Under the pieces are notes generated by a model. It made no database searches. It was not told where the DNA came from and saw only the letters and a program-made list of their open reading frames with translations. Made by a program: the position numbers and the translations under genes. This document shows positions 1 through 12,516 of a stretch of 64,000 nucleotides of DNA, in pieces. The stretch spans positions 1,488,001-1,552,000 of the forward strand of contig JAGPXD010000004.1 of NCBI GenBank assembly GCA_020746995.1, written 5' to 3'. This DNA comes from Plectosphaerella cucumerina. Its lineage: Eukaryota; Ascomycota; Sordariomycetes; Glomerellales; Plectosphaerellaceae. Numbering within the stretch: the first letter of the stretch is position 1; the number at the start of each line of letters is the position of its first letter.

Positions 1-1758
1 GCGAGGTGGTGGTTGACAAAGTGGAACATGCCCTTGTGCGGGATGCGCCTGGGCATGGCGACGACAAGGTCGCAGCCGACATGCGTCCTGGCGACCTCGC
101 GCCACGAGCGCTCGACGTTATCGGCGACGTCGACGTGCCAGCTTCCCTCCCACTCGAGCCTGGCGCCGGATGCGTCGACGAGGTAGCGGAAGGCGCCGCT
201 GCAGTGCTTGCAGGTGTTGAAGATCTCCATGGCGCGGAGGGCGGGCATGCGGCGCGCGGCCTTGGCCGAGGCCAGGAAGAGGTTGTTGAGCTGGGTGGAT
301 GTCGTGTCGTAGTGTAGGGCCGACGAGGTCAGGGAGAGCCAGCGGAGGGTGGGCCAGAGAGGCAGGTCGGGCTGTCGGGGGGTGCGGACTTCGAAGAAGG
401 GCTGGAAGAAGTGGCGGGCGTCGCACATGAAGGCGACCGAGAGCTCCTCGAGCTCGATGCTGCGGCGCGCCACGGTCAAAGCGAGGGCGGCGCAGGTGCG
501 AGGCTCCGTCTCGTTGGGGTCCGACTCCTCGTCGGCCTCGTCGTCGTCCTCATCGACGAAGCCGTCATCATCCTCAGGATCGTTGATGATCAAGTCACTC
601 GACGCGTCGCTGTCGCCGCCGGCTCCATTTTGGGCCTTTTCGTCCTCGAGATCCTCCTCGGCCTGGTCAAAGTGCTCAAAGAGGCTGATGCGCTTCAGGG
701 TCTTGGGCCAGAAGGGGATCATGCGTGCTCGGTCTGAGATGTGTTAGTGAAGAAACCCGGTAAGAAGAAAAAAACAGATACTTACCCATGTCGAGGACCT
801 CCTGGGCACCGTCGTCGAATTGCTGGAAAGGCTCGTACCGCAGCTCAGTGATGCGCGGCAGGCTCGAGACGATGGTCAGGATGGCGTTGGGGTCGATGTT
901 ACGCCAGCAACGCCGCAGCACGGCAAACTTTGTGATGACATCGACCATGGGCAGGCCATGATGGCCCATCCACTGTGTGTCGAGGAAGGCAAAGTCGATA
1001 TGCGAGTCGAAGTATCGCGAGTCGCCCTCCTCAGTGACGCCCAGGGCGCCAGCCAGCTTCTGAGTGTCACTCGGCGAACGGGCGCTGAGCTCAAACTCGA
1101 GTCCCTGGGGGCAATCCTCAACGGACCAGCGGGCGAGCAGCTCAAAGAGGCTCTGTATGTCGGTGGTGAAGTGGATGTCGTTGGTCTGCTGTTCCTCATC
1201 CGTCTCGGGGACCAGGTTCTTCTTCCGGCCATACTTGGGCAGCTCTACCTTGAGCCAGATGTGACGCAGCCAAGCGCGGCGGCGGCGGCCGTTGGTGTTG
1301 AAGAGGGAGTCAAAGTCGGAGAGGTCAGCTGAGACGAGCTTGAGGGAGGCAAAGTTGACGGCCTCGACGAGTTCCTGCCACTCGTGGCACACGACGGCCA
1401 AGGCGGACAGTTGGTGCGACTTTGGCTTCTGCTGGGCCGCTTTGATCGCATACCGCAAGATGTGCGAGCGCAGCTCGGCCGGCAGGCTATGCCATCCGAC
1501 CATGTCGTCGTTGTCAGCGGAGACCGCAGATGATGCTGGTGGTGAAGCCGGACCCGTTGCCGTCAGGGTCTCAGTGTCCCTATCCTCAGCGGCCGGATAC
1601 ATGAGGCCACTGCTGCGGGACGTGTTATCGGAGGGTAACGATGCCGTTGCCGCTGTCGTTGTCGTTGTGGGTGTGGTGGGGATCGTCAGATTTTGACCTT
1701 CTGGAAATATGGGCGGTGAAGGCGAAGAAGAGGAAAAAGCCTCTTCTGACGAGCTCAT
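1..1758 (-). CDS. F-box protein, C-terminal part cut by window edge
   Basis: Two exons are visible: 786-1758 and 1-733 (continuing past base 1), joined by a 52-nt GTAAGT...CAG intron at 734-785 that keeps frame (ATG-G|AC). A Ser/Thr/Pro-rich leader is followed at about residues 90-140 by an F-box-like segment (SLPAELRSHILRYAI, then LSALAVVCHEWQELVE). After it come LRR-like or ankyrin-free helical sequence and a long acidic linker in exon 2 (DPEDDDGFVDEDDDEADEE). F-box proteins bind Skp1 and present substrates to SCF ubiquitin ligases; the C-terminal region resembles that of a large family of uncharacterised fungal F-box proteins, possibly DUF6546, which I cannot confirm. An ATG at 1803 is also in frame and would add 15 residues; I prefer 1758 (MSSSEEAF) because the added stretch looks like leader sequence, but either start is possible. 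The substrate is unknown. Confidence 0.8.
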
Positions 1759-2410
1759 GTTCAAGGAAAGAATGGAGGTGAGTAACTCCCTAATCCATGG
1801 CATGCGGGTCTCGCACTAGGAAAGGCCAGTTGGGTGGGTGAGTGAGTGAGTGAGATCTGACGATGTCGTTATGCGGATGCCTGCATAAGGTAGCGATGTT
1901 TATTCGCATATCTTCCAACGACGACCTCATCGAGCCCAGCACAGACCGGGACCTGGATGGAAAGGACACTGGATGGAGCCTGGGCTCAAAGGACCCCCCA
2001 AGTCGGACGCCGCTATTGGCCACTCTCGATGCGTCAGCGCAAGCCATTCCTCGATGGGGGCTTGGGGGGCGACTGCCGAACCATGGCACAAACACACTTG
2101 GGGTCAATTGCCTTTGCCTTCATTGGGCAGTGTGATGGGGCCATAAGGTATCTCCAATGAGGCGTGAGGGTGGTAGGTCGCGGTGTGATAAAGGCTGAGA
2201 TTTGAACGCCTTTGATTTTCGCTGCCAAACCCAACATACACCAGTTGCTAGATCGTCTGCCAACGCTACAAGCGAAGGAATGCTTCCAGAAAACCACCCA
2301 TATACAGAAAATGCAGCCTGCCCACTCTGCTACATGTATCCAACTCCTCGCCCGCTCGGCGTATATAAAAAACACATTATGACTAGATCATCCATCTCTC
2401 ATGACCAACT
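1759..2410. other. intergenic region with a short GTGA repeat
   Basis: No supported gene. It holds the F-box promoter and the 3' region of the DUF8035-like gene. A (GTGA)4 microsatellite lies at 1838-1853. A TATATAAAA string at 2363-2370 sits next to the stop codon of the minus-strand gene and has no plus-strand gene behind it, so I treat it as A/T-rich 3' sequence. Confidence 0.6.
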
Positions 2411-5400
2411 CTACACCGTCGGCCCCTCGATCGCCAGAGGCTCGCGATCGCGGTCGCGGTGTCGGTACGACTGGTGGTGGTACTTGGAATCGTCTCCACC
2501 ATCATCGTCCCTTCTATACCGCCGATGGCGGTCCCTGTCGCGATCTCGCTCATCATCGTACCGGTCGTAATCATCGTCACGCCTGTGGCGGTGCCGCTTC
2601 TCGTCATCATCATGCCCACGCTCCCGGTCGCGGTCTCTGTCCCGGTCGCGTTCCCGCTCTCGCTCGCGGTCGCGGTAGTCGTAGTCCCGGTCACGATCGC
2701 GCTCGCGATCACGGTCCTTGTCCTTCTCGCGGTCGCGGCCAGACTCGCCTTCTCGTCGACGCTCTGTACTCAAGTCAGTTAGTGAAATAGAGAAACCCCT
2801 CCTCTCCAGTGTTCGTGCTTACCTCTCAGCTGCTGCGTGGCCACTGCGTAGGCCTGGATTTCTTCCTTGCTGAGCACCCTCAGGACAATCACAAAATCGT
2901 CCCGAACCTCGAATCGCTCCTTGCCAATCGTCAACGCATCCGGGTTGACAATCTTGCGGCTGATCTTGGTCCACCTCGCCCCCGGCGGTGCGTCCTTCAG
3001 CTTTTTGTCGTCCTTGTGCGGCGCCACGCCCTCGCGGACTGGGTTGGTATCCTCGGGAAACACCCTGGGCTGCTTGAGAATTCCGCGGAGGGGCTTTGCA
3101 TCCGACTTGTCTCGGGGTGGCGACACCACGCGGACCTGCTTCTCCTCCGACTTGGTCGGCGCCAGTTCACGACCACGAAGTTCGGAGCCCTCGCCGACGA
3201 GAGTAGACTCAGGCGAGGGGATCGACGGCTCCTTCCTTGATGCGAAGGACGTCTGATCGCGGGGGACGTCTCTCGGAGGGTCGCGGGGAATATCCCGAGG
3301 TGCCTCCCTGGGCAAGTCCCGAGAGGACTCCCGTGGCAGCTCCCGCGAAGATTCCCGTGGCAGCTCCCGAGGCGACTCCCGGGGAAGGTTACGGGATGAC
3401 TCTCTGGGGAGGTCGCGGGGCGTCCTTGGCTCCAGGGGAATGTCTGTCGCCACAGGAGCAGGCCTGTCAATCCTCTCCTTGGGCGGGCGAGGGGGAGGGA
3501 CCGACGCAGCAGCAGGCGCCGGTGCAGATGTTGATGCGTAGACAGGAGCGGGCGCTGGCGCCGGGACAGGCGCGGGCCTTTGAACCGGTGCCGCTTGGGA
3601 AGGAGCGGCGGCCGGCACAGGCTGGACTTGGGCCGAGCCCGCAGTGCTCGAGCTCGAGGCGGGCGCCGTCTTGTCAATAGCCGCGAGCTCTTCCTTCAGG
3701 TTCTTAATGTCCGTGGCGTTGTTGGGGTTGAAGGCAACGGATCCCCGTCTCCGCCTAGGCTTGGACTTGTCATCATCCTCAGGCGAGCCGTCCCGCGTCG
3801 ACGGCATGTTGGGGCTGTCTCCATCTCGCCGGACGTCCCTGCCGTCTGCATCGCGCCGGCTGCGCGTGCGGTCCGCATCATCCCGGGAAGCCATCCGAGT
3901 CTCGACGATGACGGGAGCCCGAGTTCGGGGCTCCCTGGACTCTTCCCGCGGCCGGTATCGATCCTCGTCCCGGCGAGGCTCACGTTCGTCCTCGTTGCTG
4001 CGGCGCCGGGGCTCCCTCTCCGACCTGTCATCCTTCTTGTCATCCTTCTCCTCCTTCTTATCCTTGGCCACATTTGCCAAGTGGTTGAAACCGAGAGCAG
4101 TGGCGGCGATGCCGAGACCCGTGCCGACCTTTTCGTTCAGCTTGTCGCGCAGCCTCTTCCGCTCAGCATCGTCGTCCAGGGTCGAGCTGGTTCGGCGGTC
4201 TCGGTGGTCCCGATCCCTATCGACGCGGCTAGAGTCACGGACACGACTGGGTTCGCGAACGCGGCTATGCTCACGTGCCCGGCTGCTGTCGCGGGGTCGC
4301 CTGCGGTGGTGGTCGTCATCGACAGGGGGTGCCACGCGCCTAACCTCCTCCTCGACAACCTTGACGGGCTCCGCAGGGCGTGTGTCCTTGCGAGACTCAT
4401 GTCGGTCGTCGTAGTCGGCGCCCACAGTCGCGACATCGGTGCGGGCGTCGGCTCGGGGGTCGGTCCGGATGCCGAATCCGCGGGTTGAAACGCTGTCGTC
4501 GCGGAAGAGGTCACCTCGTGGAGACTCGTACGCCGAATCGTAGTCCCTCTCGAGGTCCCTGTTCGGCCTGTGTGACCAGTCATCGTCACGACTGTGGTAG
4601 TAATCGTCTTGGTGAGAAGGCCTCGTGGAGCTCTCCTGGTAGAGAGAGATGGGGCGCCTGCGAGCGCCACGAGAGTCCGCGCCCGTGGCAGGAGGAAGCT
4701 CGGGGGACCCAGATGACCTCTTTTCCTTGGGACTCCCAGATCCCGCCAAGGCCGGAACCGATGGCGGGAGGGGTGACTGCAGAGGGGCATCGTAGCCGCG
4801 GCCGATCTTGTCAAAACCCCTGGTGGTAGGAGGCGGGCCTCCACGGTCGTGCCGAGAGCTGGTGGTGCCGTAGGGTCGGCTGGTATCGGTAGGCGCGGTG
4901 ATCTGCGGCCTGGAGTAGTAGGGCCTGTCGAAGCTCTCGCGGCGCCGAGTGCGGCTGCTGGGGCGATCGTGCGACAGGTCGTGACGAGCAAGGTCACTGG
5001 GCGCGTAGTACTCGTAGCCATCGCCGCCATAATCGACGGTGGCGACGGGGGTGCTCCAGGTGGAGGAGTTGTGGTAGACTGGGGCTGCCCGCGAGGAGCG
5101 GTAGGCGCCGCCGGTGGAAAGCAGGCCGTCGCCGGAGCGCATGTAAGGGTCGTCGGTGGCGGATGCGCCGTACGAAGCGCCCCGTTGGTGGCTGCGGGAA
5201 CGTATGGAGGAGGCGGGCTGTGTGTAGAAGGAGTCGCTCACGCGGAAGTCGTCGCGGGGAGGGCTGCCGTGTCGGGCGGATGTGCTAGGAGCGTGCGAGG
5301 AGGAGGACGAGGAGCCCGACGGGCGCTGGGTGGTGGTGACGATGACGGGTCGGGCGCTGGTCGAGTCGAGGGTCGTGGAGCGACGGTTCCTACTCCCTTC

Positions 5401-5649
5401 GCGCAGGCCGCCCTGGCCGCGCGAGAGGGGATCCTTGGTGGGAGCGTACGCCGTGGTGGGCGAGTAGGCGTAGCGTGCCGACGAGGCGGCGCCATAACGG
5501 CTGGATGTAGGCAAGGCGTGGAGGTCGCCACTGTACATGGAGTTGCTGAAACCGAGGCTGGAGGGCAGCGATGTTCTGGCGGGATTGAACGTTGGCGAGC
5601 GCGGGCGCTGAACGCCGCTGTATCGTGAGGTTGTGTAGCGGGGCTCCAT
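2411..5649 (-). CDS. DUF8035-like low-complexity protein with an Arg/Asp-rich tail
   Basis: Exons 2823-5649 and 2411-2763 give about 1059 residues. The intron is 2764-2822 (GTAAGC...TACAG). Acceptor choice matters: the CAG at 2764-2765 is the one that keeps the frame encoding a tail of RDRDRE-type repeats, while the upstream AG at 2769-2770 would shift into a Thr/Ala frame. The first 850 residues are Ser/Pro/Arg/Asp-rich and probably disordered, with a run of LPRESSR-like 7-residue repeats (about 3251-3425). Residues about 890-942 form the only compact block (GARWTKISRKIVNPDALTIG...FVIVLRVLSKEEIQ), which I recognise as the fungal DUF8035-type domain. The function of that domain is not known to me. 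No ATG exists upstream in frame before 5649 (MEPRYTTSRYSG), which decides the start. The RD-rich tail is like that of RNA-binding or splicing-associated proteins, but this is only a compositional resemblance. Confidence 0.82.
3251..3425 (-). repeat. LPRESSR-type heptapeptide coding repeat
   Basis: About eight tandem, imperfect 21-nt units inside the DUF8035-like gene. The encoded units read LPRESSR, LPRESPR, LPREAPR, IPRDPPR and VPRDQ, so the repeats drift from PRE to PRD toward the C-terminus. The region is charged and likely disordered. Confidence 0.8.
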
Positions 5650-8600
5650 GATGACGTCGGGAGGCCGGGAGCCCGCTGGTTCTTTCGGTGTTGGGATGTT
5701 CGGAAAAGGCAATCAATTGCCGGGAGAGTTTTGCGTCTTCCTGGACGGCTTTCAGTCGATGGTTCTAGCGCTGGTGCGTACCCGAGAGTTCTTTCGTTTG
5801 TGCGACCAGACGGGCGGTTTAGGTTAACGGGAGGGAGAGGGCGGGACACTCCACGTGAGGTGAGGATCGGATGGGGGACGTTATTAATGAGTGAGAAAGG
5901 CGAAAGTTGGGCCGGCGGAGTTCGAGTCGCGGGGGCGCTGGACCGCTGGGCTGAAGGGGGAGAAAATGCCCGGCGGGGGGAGAAGGAGAGAGACTGTCGG
6001 GTGCCACACCACCTAATGCTGCACGCTTTCCAGGCGACCCGGCGCTACTTACAGGCGGACGGGTGGACACTAGACGGGACTAGCAGCGAGTGGGGCCGGC
6101 TTCCACGAACCGGGCGGGGGAAAGTGTCAAGCGTGACCACTGCAGAGTCGCTCTTGCCGATGTAGACCGCTTTGAAGGGTCCAGTTAGTCGCTCTTGCCG
6201 GAGGAGAAGAGGAAGCTCCTCAGACGGAAAGGCAGGTGCCAGACGGGGTGGAAGGCGCCGCCGTCGCTCCTGCCAATGTGGAATGGGGTTCGTCGGACAC
6301 TTGCGGTCTGAGCCTTGCTTTTTCGAGGCTCGCGCGACTACAAGCGTCTATGCGACAACAATGCACGCTCTCAGCAAGTGATTCTGTTCTGTTTCCCGAA
6401 TTAGCCTCTCGACTCAACACCAAAAACGAAGAACCTGTTCGCGGACGGCCCGAACGATGGGAACAGAACGCGTGGCGGCCCCTCCGATGCCAAGACACCG
6501 CCGGGCTACTCGGTCGACAGCTCGAAAGCAAGATGCCGCCGCCGCGACGCCAAGATGCAGATGCAACTGTGCAGCGTGCCGTTGGGGAAAGCGGCCATCT
6601 ATGGGTCCATACACACCTCGTGTTTTTTTCGGGGTCCTCGCTGCGTTGCGTGGCGTGGCGAGCCCTGTGACGCAATGACAGACAGAAGTCGGTCGTATCA
6701 GTGACAGAGAGGCTCTGCTCGTGAAGTGAGAAGAAACCACGGACGACAAGATCGAAGCGATTCGTAATCGGCGGAAATGGAGAAAACACGAGCTGGTGGT
6801 GGGTTGTTGGCCGATGTCAAGCGGACGGCTGCCTGCTTGACTTGTTCCCCTTCTTGGTCTTCGGTGAGCAGACCCAGATGACGAACAAAGCTTTCTCAGC
6901 TGCTGATGATGACCAAGCTTGCAGCAACTCTTCTGCCGCCAATTCCTGACCGAGAAGCCTCGGGCGATGTCCGTCGAAATTCAGTGGAGGCAGTACCTTT
7001 GTCCGACGACTTCTGCCTGGGAGAGCAATTGTCACTCGAGTCGCGACTTTGGTACCTCGAACGGATCTTGGCGTTACAGTGTTGGCGACGACGTGGTACC
7101 GAGACCCTGCTCCAAGATTGGTTCGCGGCCCGGATCGAGGGTCGCTTGGGTGATTGGGGGAGAAGGGAAGAATCCTTGGTTTCCAGGGAAAATTCAACGC
7201 GGTGCCCGGTACGGACCAGGACCGTATGATGCCCGATACGACGTTGTTCCTGGTTTTGAGTTTTGGCACAGTACCGGCAAAAGGGGCCCTGACGTCCTGC
7301 GGTGGCGATCTCGAGCTGGGGGCAGCCCACTGATATGCACCCCAGGGTTGCACTGGTTCGTTTCGAAACCGCACCCTCTACAGCACAAGTGAGCGCTGTG
7401 TCTTGTTCTGGGAGCACGTCACACTCGTCCTGGTGAGCGCGGCGAGTAGCCTTTTCGCTATCTTTCCCAACAGAAGGCTGGCTGCGTGCCGGTCTGAAGG
7501 TATCGACAAGGCGTCGGATGGTTCGTGCGCGCAACGCGGATGCCCGTGCGACTGTGAAACCGATGGAAGAACGAGACTGACAGGCCGAGTCCTTGATGAG
7601 GAGAGATTTCCCGTCCAACGAGGACGATGCGGTTGTGCTGCGGCAAGAGACTGACGATGCGATGAGGATCTTGGCCGTTTCCTTCCTCTTCTGGATGCCT
7701 TCCGGGTCGATGCGCCGAAAGATCACCGGCGGTAAAATTGGCACCCCGGCCGACCTGGTGTTCGGTGTGTGCTGGGGGCGACAGGGTCACTTGACGGATG
7801 ACGTCCTCGGGCCTGCTACTCCCTCACCGGGCAGCCTGACTGGCTATCGACTGCCTGTTGACATAGTTATTTCGTCAGCTCTACAGTACTTGACCTCAGC
7901 GACGGACGCCTATCTCCCGTCATTGACAGGGCACTCACCTCGGCTGTCGGCGCAATGGTCGACGACGACGATGATGATGCGCGGCGAGATGTTCGGGGCA
8001 GGGGTGCGGTAGTCTGTCCCCCACGAATGCTGGCTCCGCGTTTCAAGAGATTCAAGCCAATGTTGCGATGGGTTGGTGATGGTAATGTAGGCGGATTGGG
8101 CCCTCGTCGGTGCTGCTGTTTCGTCTTTTCTCTCCGCAGCCGGTCGCGTGCCACCATCCGGATGACAAGGGGCTTTGTTTCTGGCGGGACCCTTGGGGAT
8201 GGAGTCGATGGTGTTGCGAATGCCCTCAAGTTGGTGGGCAATGTCTTGTGGTGGATTCGGGTTGTTGACTCGCACTTTAGGCAAGTGCACTGAAAGATGC
8301 AGTGTCGCGCCAACAGTGATTGCTTCAGTGACGTTTACTGGAACACAGACGATGCCACCGCAAAACCTCCTCGGCGGAGTTTTGTATGCGTGTCGACAGA
8401 CGTTGTGGGTGAGAGCTTCAGGAGCGTCACGGCGAAGGGGGGCTCAGACTCGACTTTTACTCTTCCCGCCGCCCAACCTGCTCCATCTGTCACCCCCCAC
8501 TACGACTCTATTTGATCTCCGAAACAAATACCAAAGGAGCCACGCAAACCACAACCTCCCCTCCCCTCCCGTCTTCCGTCCAGCGCCCCTGTCTTCGTCG

Positions 8601-10342
8601 GGCTCCGTGGCCCCCGTCACTGTCCCGGGCCTTGGACGGCCTCAAAGACACACAGCCAGGTCAGGCCAGGCATGATCAAGGGTCCCTCTCCCCTTCATCC
8701 CTTTCCATACCAACCCGTGACGATCATCAACCCAGCAACGCGGGCCCTCGGGCCAGCATGCGTGCTGAGCAACATCCGCCCAAGCCATCTTCTGATGGCA
8801 ACCGGCGTCATATTACGCGATGCGGTGCCCGTCCCGTCCATGTGCCCAACAAGCAACAACCTTGGGCTCCAAGGCGCTTCGCGATCCGACGGACCCCCTC
8901 CGACGAACCTGCCATGACCCTGCCCGCGTGTCGGCCAGGGAGGAAGCAGACGCGCTAGCATTTGGACTTTGGACGTTGGCAGAGAAAACGGCCCTGCCAA
9001 GGGGACTCACACCAGGACTTGGAGATGCTTCGATATGCCTGGCTGCACCTCTCATCCCTTGCAGCGCTTGAGCCGCACAGGACGTCGGAAACACACAGAC
9101 AGCTGCCCTCTGCCGGCTTGCGCGGATGGCAAATGCGGAACATGCTCGCATGAGCCGGCAGAGCCTGCGCCTCCCTCCATCTACGATCCAGAGGCGGTCA
9201 ACATGCAATGCACGACACGGCCAGCGCAGCTGATGGAGCCTCTGTAAACACCACGACCTCCACCGGCGAACAAAAGGGGCCGCGCTTGTGTCCAGGCGAT
9301 GCAACACACGGCGAAGATCACTGGCGGTATGGGCAAACAAAACCCCTCGGTTGCACCGCGAACACTTTTTTCCCCCCTCGACCCCTCGCTTCCATCGCCT
9401 TCCGGGGGACCCTCCATCAGGCGAAAAAGAAGATGCTATCCCCAACATGCCTGCACCCGCCCACTCGGCATGCGCCTCTGTTACAGGACACTCAAGTAAG
9501 TAGCAGCCCAACCTTTGCCTCCTTCCCCCTCACCGCACCCAATCCGCCCATCTTCACCTCGTCCTCCGGGGTGGCGGATGCGTTGGGCAGGGACGCCTCG
9601 GGCACGACTCGCGGGATCATCCCGGCTGATCGGCCATCAGACAGGGGTCGAGGACGCCCCCCCGGGCCACGGGAGGGCGGAGACTGTCTTCGGTCTTCGG
9701 GGGGCTTCCCGGCCACCGGCGTCGACAAACTTGGAAGAAGAGCGGCGTGCTCTCTCCCAGGGCGACGCCTGCCAGCCTGTCAGATGGCGGCGGCGACCCG
9801 CTGGGCGTACAGATCGTGACACCGAGACAGCATGCCCTGCCTTCCTCCCCCCTTTCCGTGGGGCGACGCACGGGGGACGAGTTGGTCTGGACCTTGCCTT
9901 GCCCGCGGGCGAACGGGTTTGGGCGGCCTGACCTGAGGCGAACCGCCTCATCGAAAGACAAGAGAGAGATTAGGCAAGGCAAGGCAAGTTGCCTGCCATT
10001 TTGCTCTGTAGCCCACCGGAGCCCATCCCGCACCACACGTCAAAATCGGCCCATGAGGCTGCCTAGGTTACTCCGTCAAAGCGCAAGCTCCGGATGTCTG
10101 CCGACGCGCCGCACATGGGCATCCCGGTTCTACGTTGACGGCGTTGCGTCGATGGTACCGCCAGCAGCCGATCTGGAAGGCTTCGAGCACGGCCTTCCAG
10201 ATCATCATGTTCTAGAAGAAGAAATTCATGAAAGTTCCATATAATTCAGCCAGCTATGAATCGTGATATCGTAACGGAAAAGGAAATGCCAAAAAGCAAA
10301 AAACTAGCAAGCCAAGATTCCGGTATCTGTGTTTGTCCACAA
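5650..10342. other. 4.7 kb without a supported gene
   Basis: This covers the upstream region of the DUF8035-like gene and the 3' flank of the bleomycin hydrolase gene. Open frames are present (the longest is 282 codons on minus, 6896-7744), but none has recognisable domain sequence, compatible splice partners or protein-like composition. Pyrimidine-rich tracts occur, for example around 8550-8585. There is no A/T-rich, RIP-like or transposon-like sequence that I can see. Unrecognised non-coding RNAs or fast-evolving small genes could be here. Confidence 0.5.
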
Positions 10343-11904
10343 TTAGGCCAGGCTGCCCATGGGATCCCATAGCGGCAGCACGATGGGCTCCGTCTTGAGA
10401 ACCTCCTTGATCTCCTTGGTCAGGAACCGCGGGTCAATGACGGCCTGGTAGACAAACTCGTCCAGCCAGGCATCGCTCATGACGAACCAGCCCTTATCAC
10501 CGGCGGCCTCGCCCCACGAGTTCTGTACGCGCCAGCGCACCGGCTCGCCCGAGGCCTCGTCGACGTGGACGGCGGTCAAGACCATGGCGTGGGTCATGGC
10601 GGACTCTCTCGCGCGCAGGCGATCGGCCTTGGACATTTCGAGCAGGCTGACGTTGAAGCCGAGCTCGTAGTCGATGAGGCCTAGGTCCATGACGCCGCTG
10701 CGGGAGTTGCTGAACTTGCCTACGTCGGAGCCGAAGAAGATGGGGTGTCCGGCGCGGAGCATGGCGACGCAGGCCTTTTTGAGGGCGCTGATGCCGACGT
10801 TGACGTAGGTCACGTCGCGGCCTCCGACGATGTTGCCAAGGCGGGAAACGGTCATGAGCGTCAGCTCGTCGTGGCGGGGGTCGTTGACCAGCGAGACCAT
10901 GCCTGCGACTGTGGCGCTTGTCACGCGCATCTCGGACGAGTAGATGTCGCGCGAAAAGGCCTTGGGCGTCGCGCGCAGCTCCTTCGCCTTGCCGTCCTTG
11001 TCCTGGTATGTCCAGGTGAACTCGGCGCGGGGGTCGGGCGGCGCACCGAGGCTGAGAGTCAGGACGCCGAGGACGGAGCGCATCATCTCGGCCTTTGCGT
11101 CTGCGATGGCGCTGGCACCTGCGGAGGCGGCGACGAGGCCGCGCAGGGTGAGGGCAAACTCGCGCAGCTTGGTCTTGAGGATGCTGTTCAGCACGCCCGA
11201 GTTCTGGGCGTTCCAGCTGTCGGGGAAGAGGGCCTGGGGGACGAGGCCGTACTTCTCGACGAGGTTGAACACCATGTCCCACTGCCCGCCGTCGGAGATG
11301 ATGTCCCCGAGGAGATGCTGTACGAGACGGGAATCGAGGTCCTCGCCGGCTGTGTCGATGATCTGCTCGAGGAACCAGTTGGATTTCTCGAGCTTATCCC
11401 AGAAGAAGAGGTATGACTGGGAGAGCTCGAATGAGGAGAGGTTGTAGCGCTTCATCAGGGCCACGCGGAAGACGTTGGTGGATGCGAAGAGCCAGCACCG
11501 GCCGGAGGAGCGCTGGTTCGTGATGGGACCGCCTTCGAGGGGGATCTGGACGTTGAAGATCTGGGGATCGGCGAGGGTCGTCGTCGTCGAGTTGAGGACG
11601 GTGCGGGGGTCGGCGGTGCTCAAGGCTGTGAGGGCAAGCCTGTCGAGGTTGAGGTCAGCGGCTGGTCATGTAGAGGGGGATGGATGTCGGCGGCGTGCCT
11701 GTTCTTGGGGTCCTTCAGGAAGCTTGACTGCCATGATTGGAGGACCTGGACGGGAAGGCCCTCGGCTTCACGCCGGATCATGAGACCACGCTTCTCGTTG
11801 GCAGAGTCATGGCGCTTGTCATCGTTGCGAACTTGCAGCTCGCCGAGGCGCTGCAGGAGCTCCTTGTCGGAGGTGACCTCGGGCTTGGACGTCTGCGCAC
11901 CCAT
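10343..11904 (-). CDS. bleomycin hydrolase / cysteine aminopeptidase (peptidase C1B)
   Basis: Exons 11699-11904 and 10343-11639 encode 500 residues, the length of the yeast Lap3/Gal6 (Blh1) family. The papain-like triad is visible: Cys117 in RSSGRCWLFAS, His419 in AMTHAMVLTAVH, and Asn442 in VQNSWGE. The C-terminal end VLPLWDPMGSLA matches the family's self-capping tail, which occupies the active site of the hexameric barrel and gives aminopeptidase behaviour. The enzyme trims peptides and hydrolyses homocysteine thiolactone and bleomycin in the cytosol. The start at 11904 gives MGAQTSKPE, a possible N-myristoylation signal seen in many fungal homologues; an in-frame ATG lies 14 codons upstream. 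The only way to join DPKNR to LALTALSTADP in frame is a 59-nt GC-AG intron (11640-11698), because no GT occurs in the interval. Confidence 0.95.
11640..11698 (-). other. GC-AG intron of the bleomycin hydrolase gene
   Basis: The donor reads AACAG|GCACGC and the acceptor CGACAG|GC, with a CTGAC branch-like site about 25 nt before the acceptor. The 59-nt interval contains no GT dinucleotide, and the split codon AG|G restores the conserved KDPKNR-LAL junction. Confidence 0.8.
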
Positions 11905-12516
11905 GGTGGAGGGGAAGTCTGGATAGGTAGCAGGTGTTCGGGACAATTGTCAATGAACAGTAGAGGATGGAAAAGGTCGCTAGTTGTATTAAGTGATGGA
12001 AGCCTATATGATCAAGAAACCTGGGGGAAGGTCGGGTGAGATGTCTGGGTCATGGGACGGACATCAAGGTTGCCTGACGAGTCGGAGGGGAGCGAGGGGA
12101 AGCTGTCGCAATCGCGGGCGGCCTCGGCGTTAGAGACACGACACGAGCTTATCAGCTGGAGCGGGCGTTCCGGCTCTGTGACTGGCTGGAGCTGTCCTAG
12201 CTCCCCACACAACCTGCAACGTCCTCAATTGGCGATGGATCACAACATCACAACGCTCACTTCCATCAAAACGCGACGGTGAGACGACACCTTGTCAATT
12301 AAAGACATGTACAAAGCTAGTTTCTAGGTACTCCAAGGACGCAAGCAGGTCACGGCCAAAGGTCGACCGTTGTCCCGCCGCAGTCCTTTCCGACAATCTC
12401 AGGTAAAATGTCCAGCTCCGTCCTTGCGTGCCCAAAGGATAAACAAAAGGGATCATGCGGAGATTTTGTCATTGGTCCAGCGAGAAGGCTATACCATTGG
12501 CAGAATCACACACGAT
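11905..12516. other. intergenic region between bleomycin hydrolase and hex1
   Basis: Holds the promoter and 5' UTR of the bleomycin hydrolase gene and the 3' UTR of hex1. No open frame here has recognisable content. Confidence 0.6.

Noticed and set aside
2362..2370. TATATAAAA as a possible plus-strand promoter
   Set aside because: No plus-strand gene follows; it lies at the 3' end of the minus-strand DUF8035-like gene, where A/T-rich sequence is expected.
6896..7744. 282-codon minus-strand open frame in the 5.65-10.3 kb gap
   Set aside because: No domain, no good start context, no splice partners, overlapped by equal-length frames on plus; composition looks random. It cannot be fully excluded.
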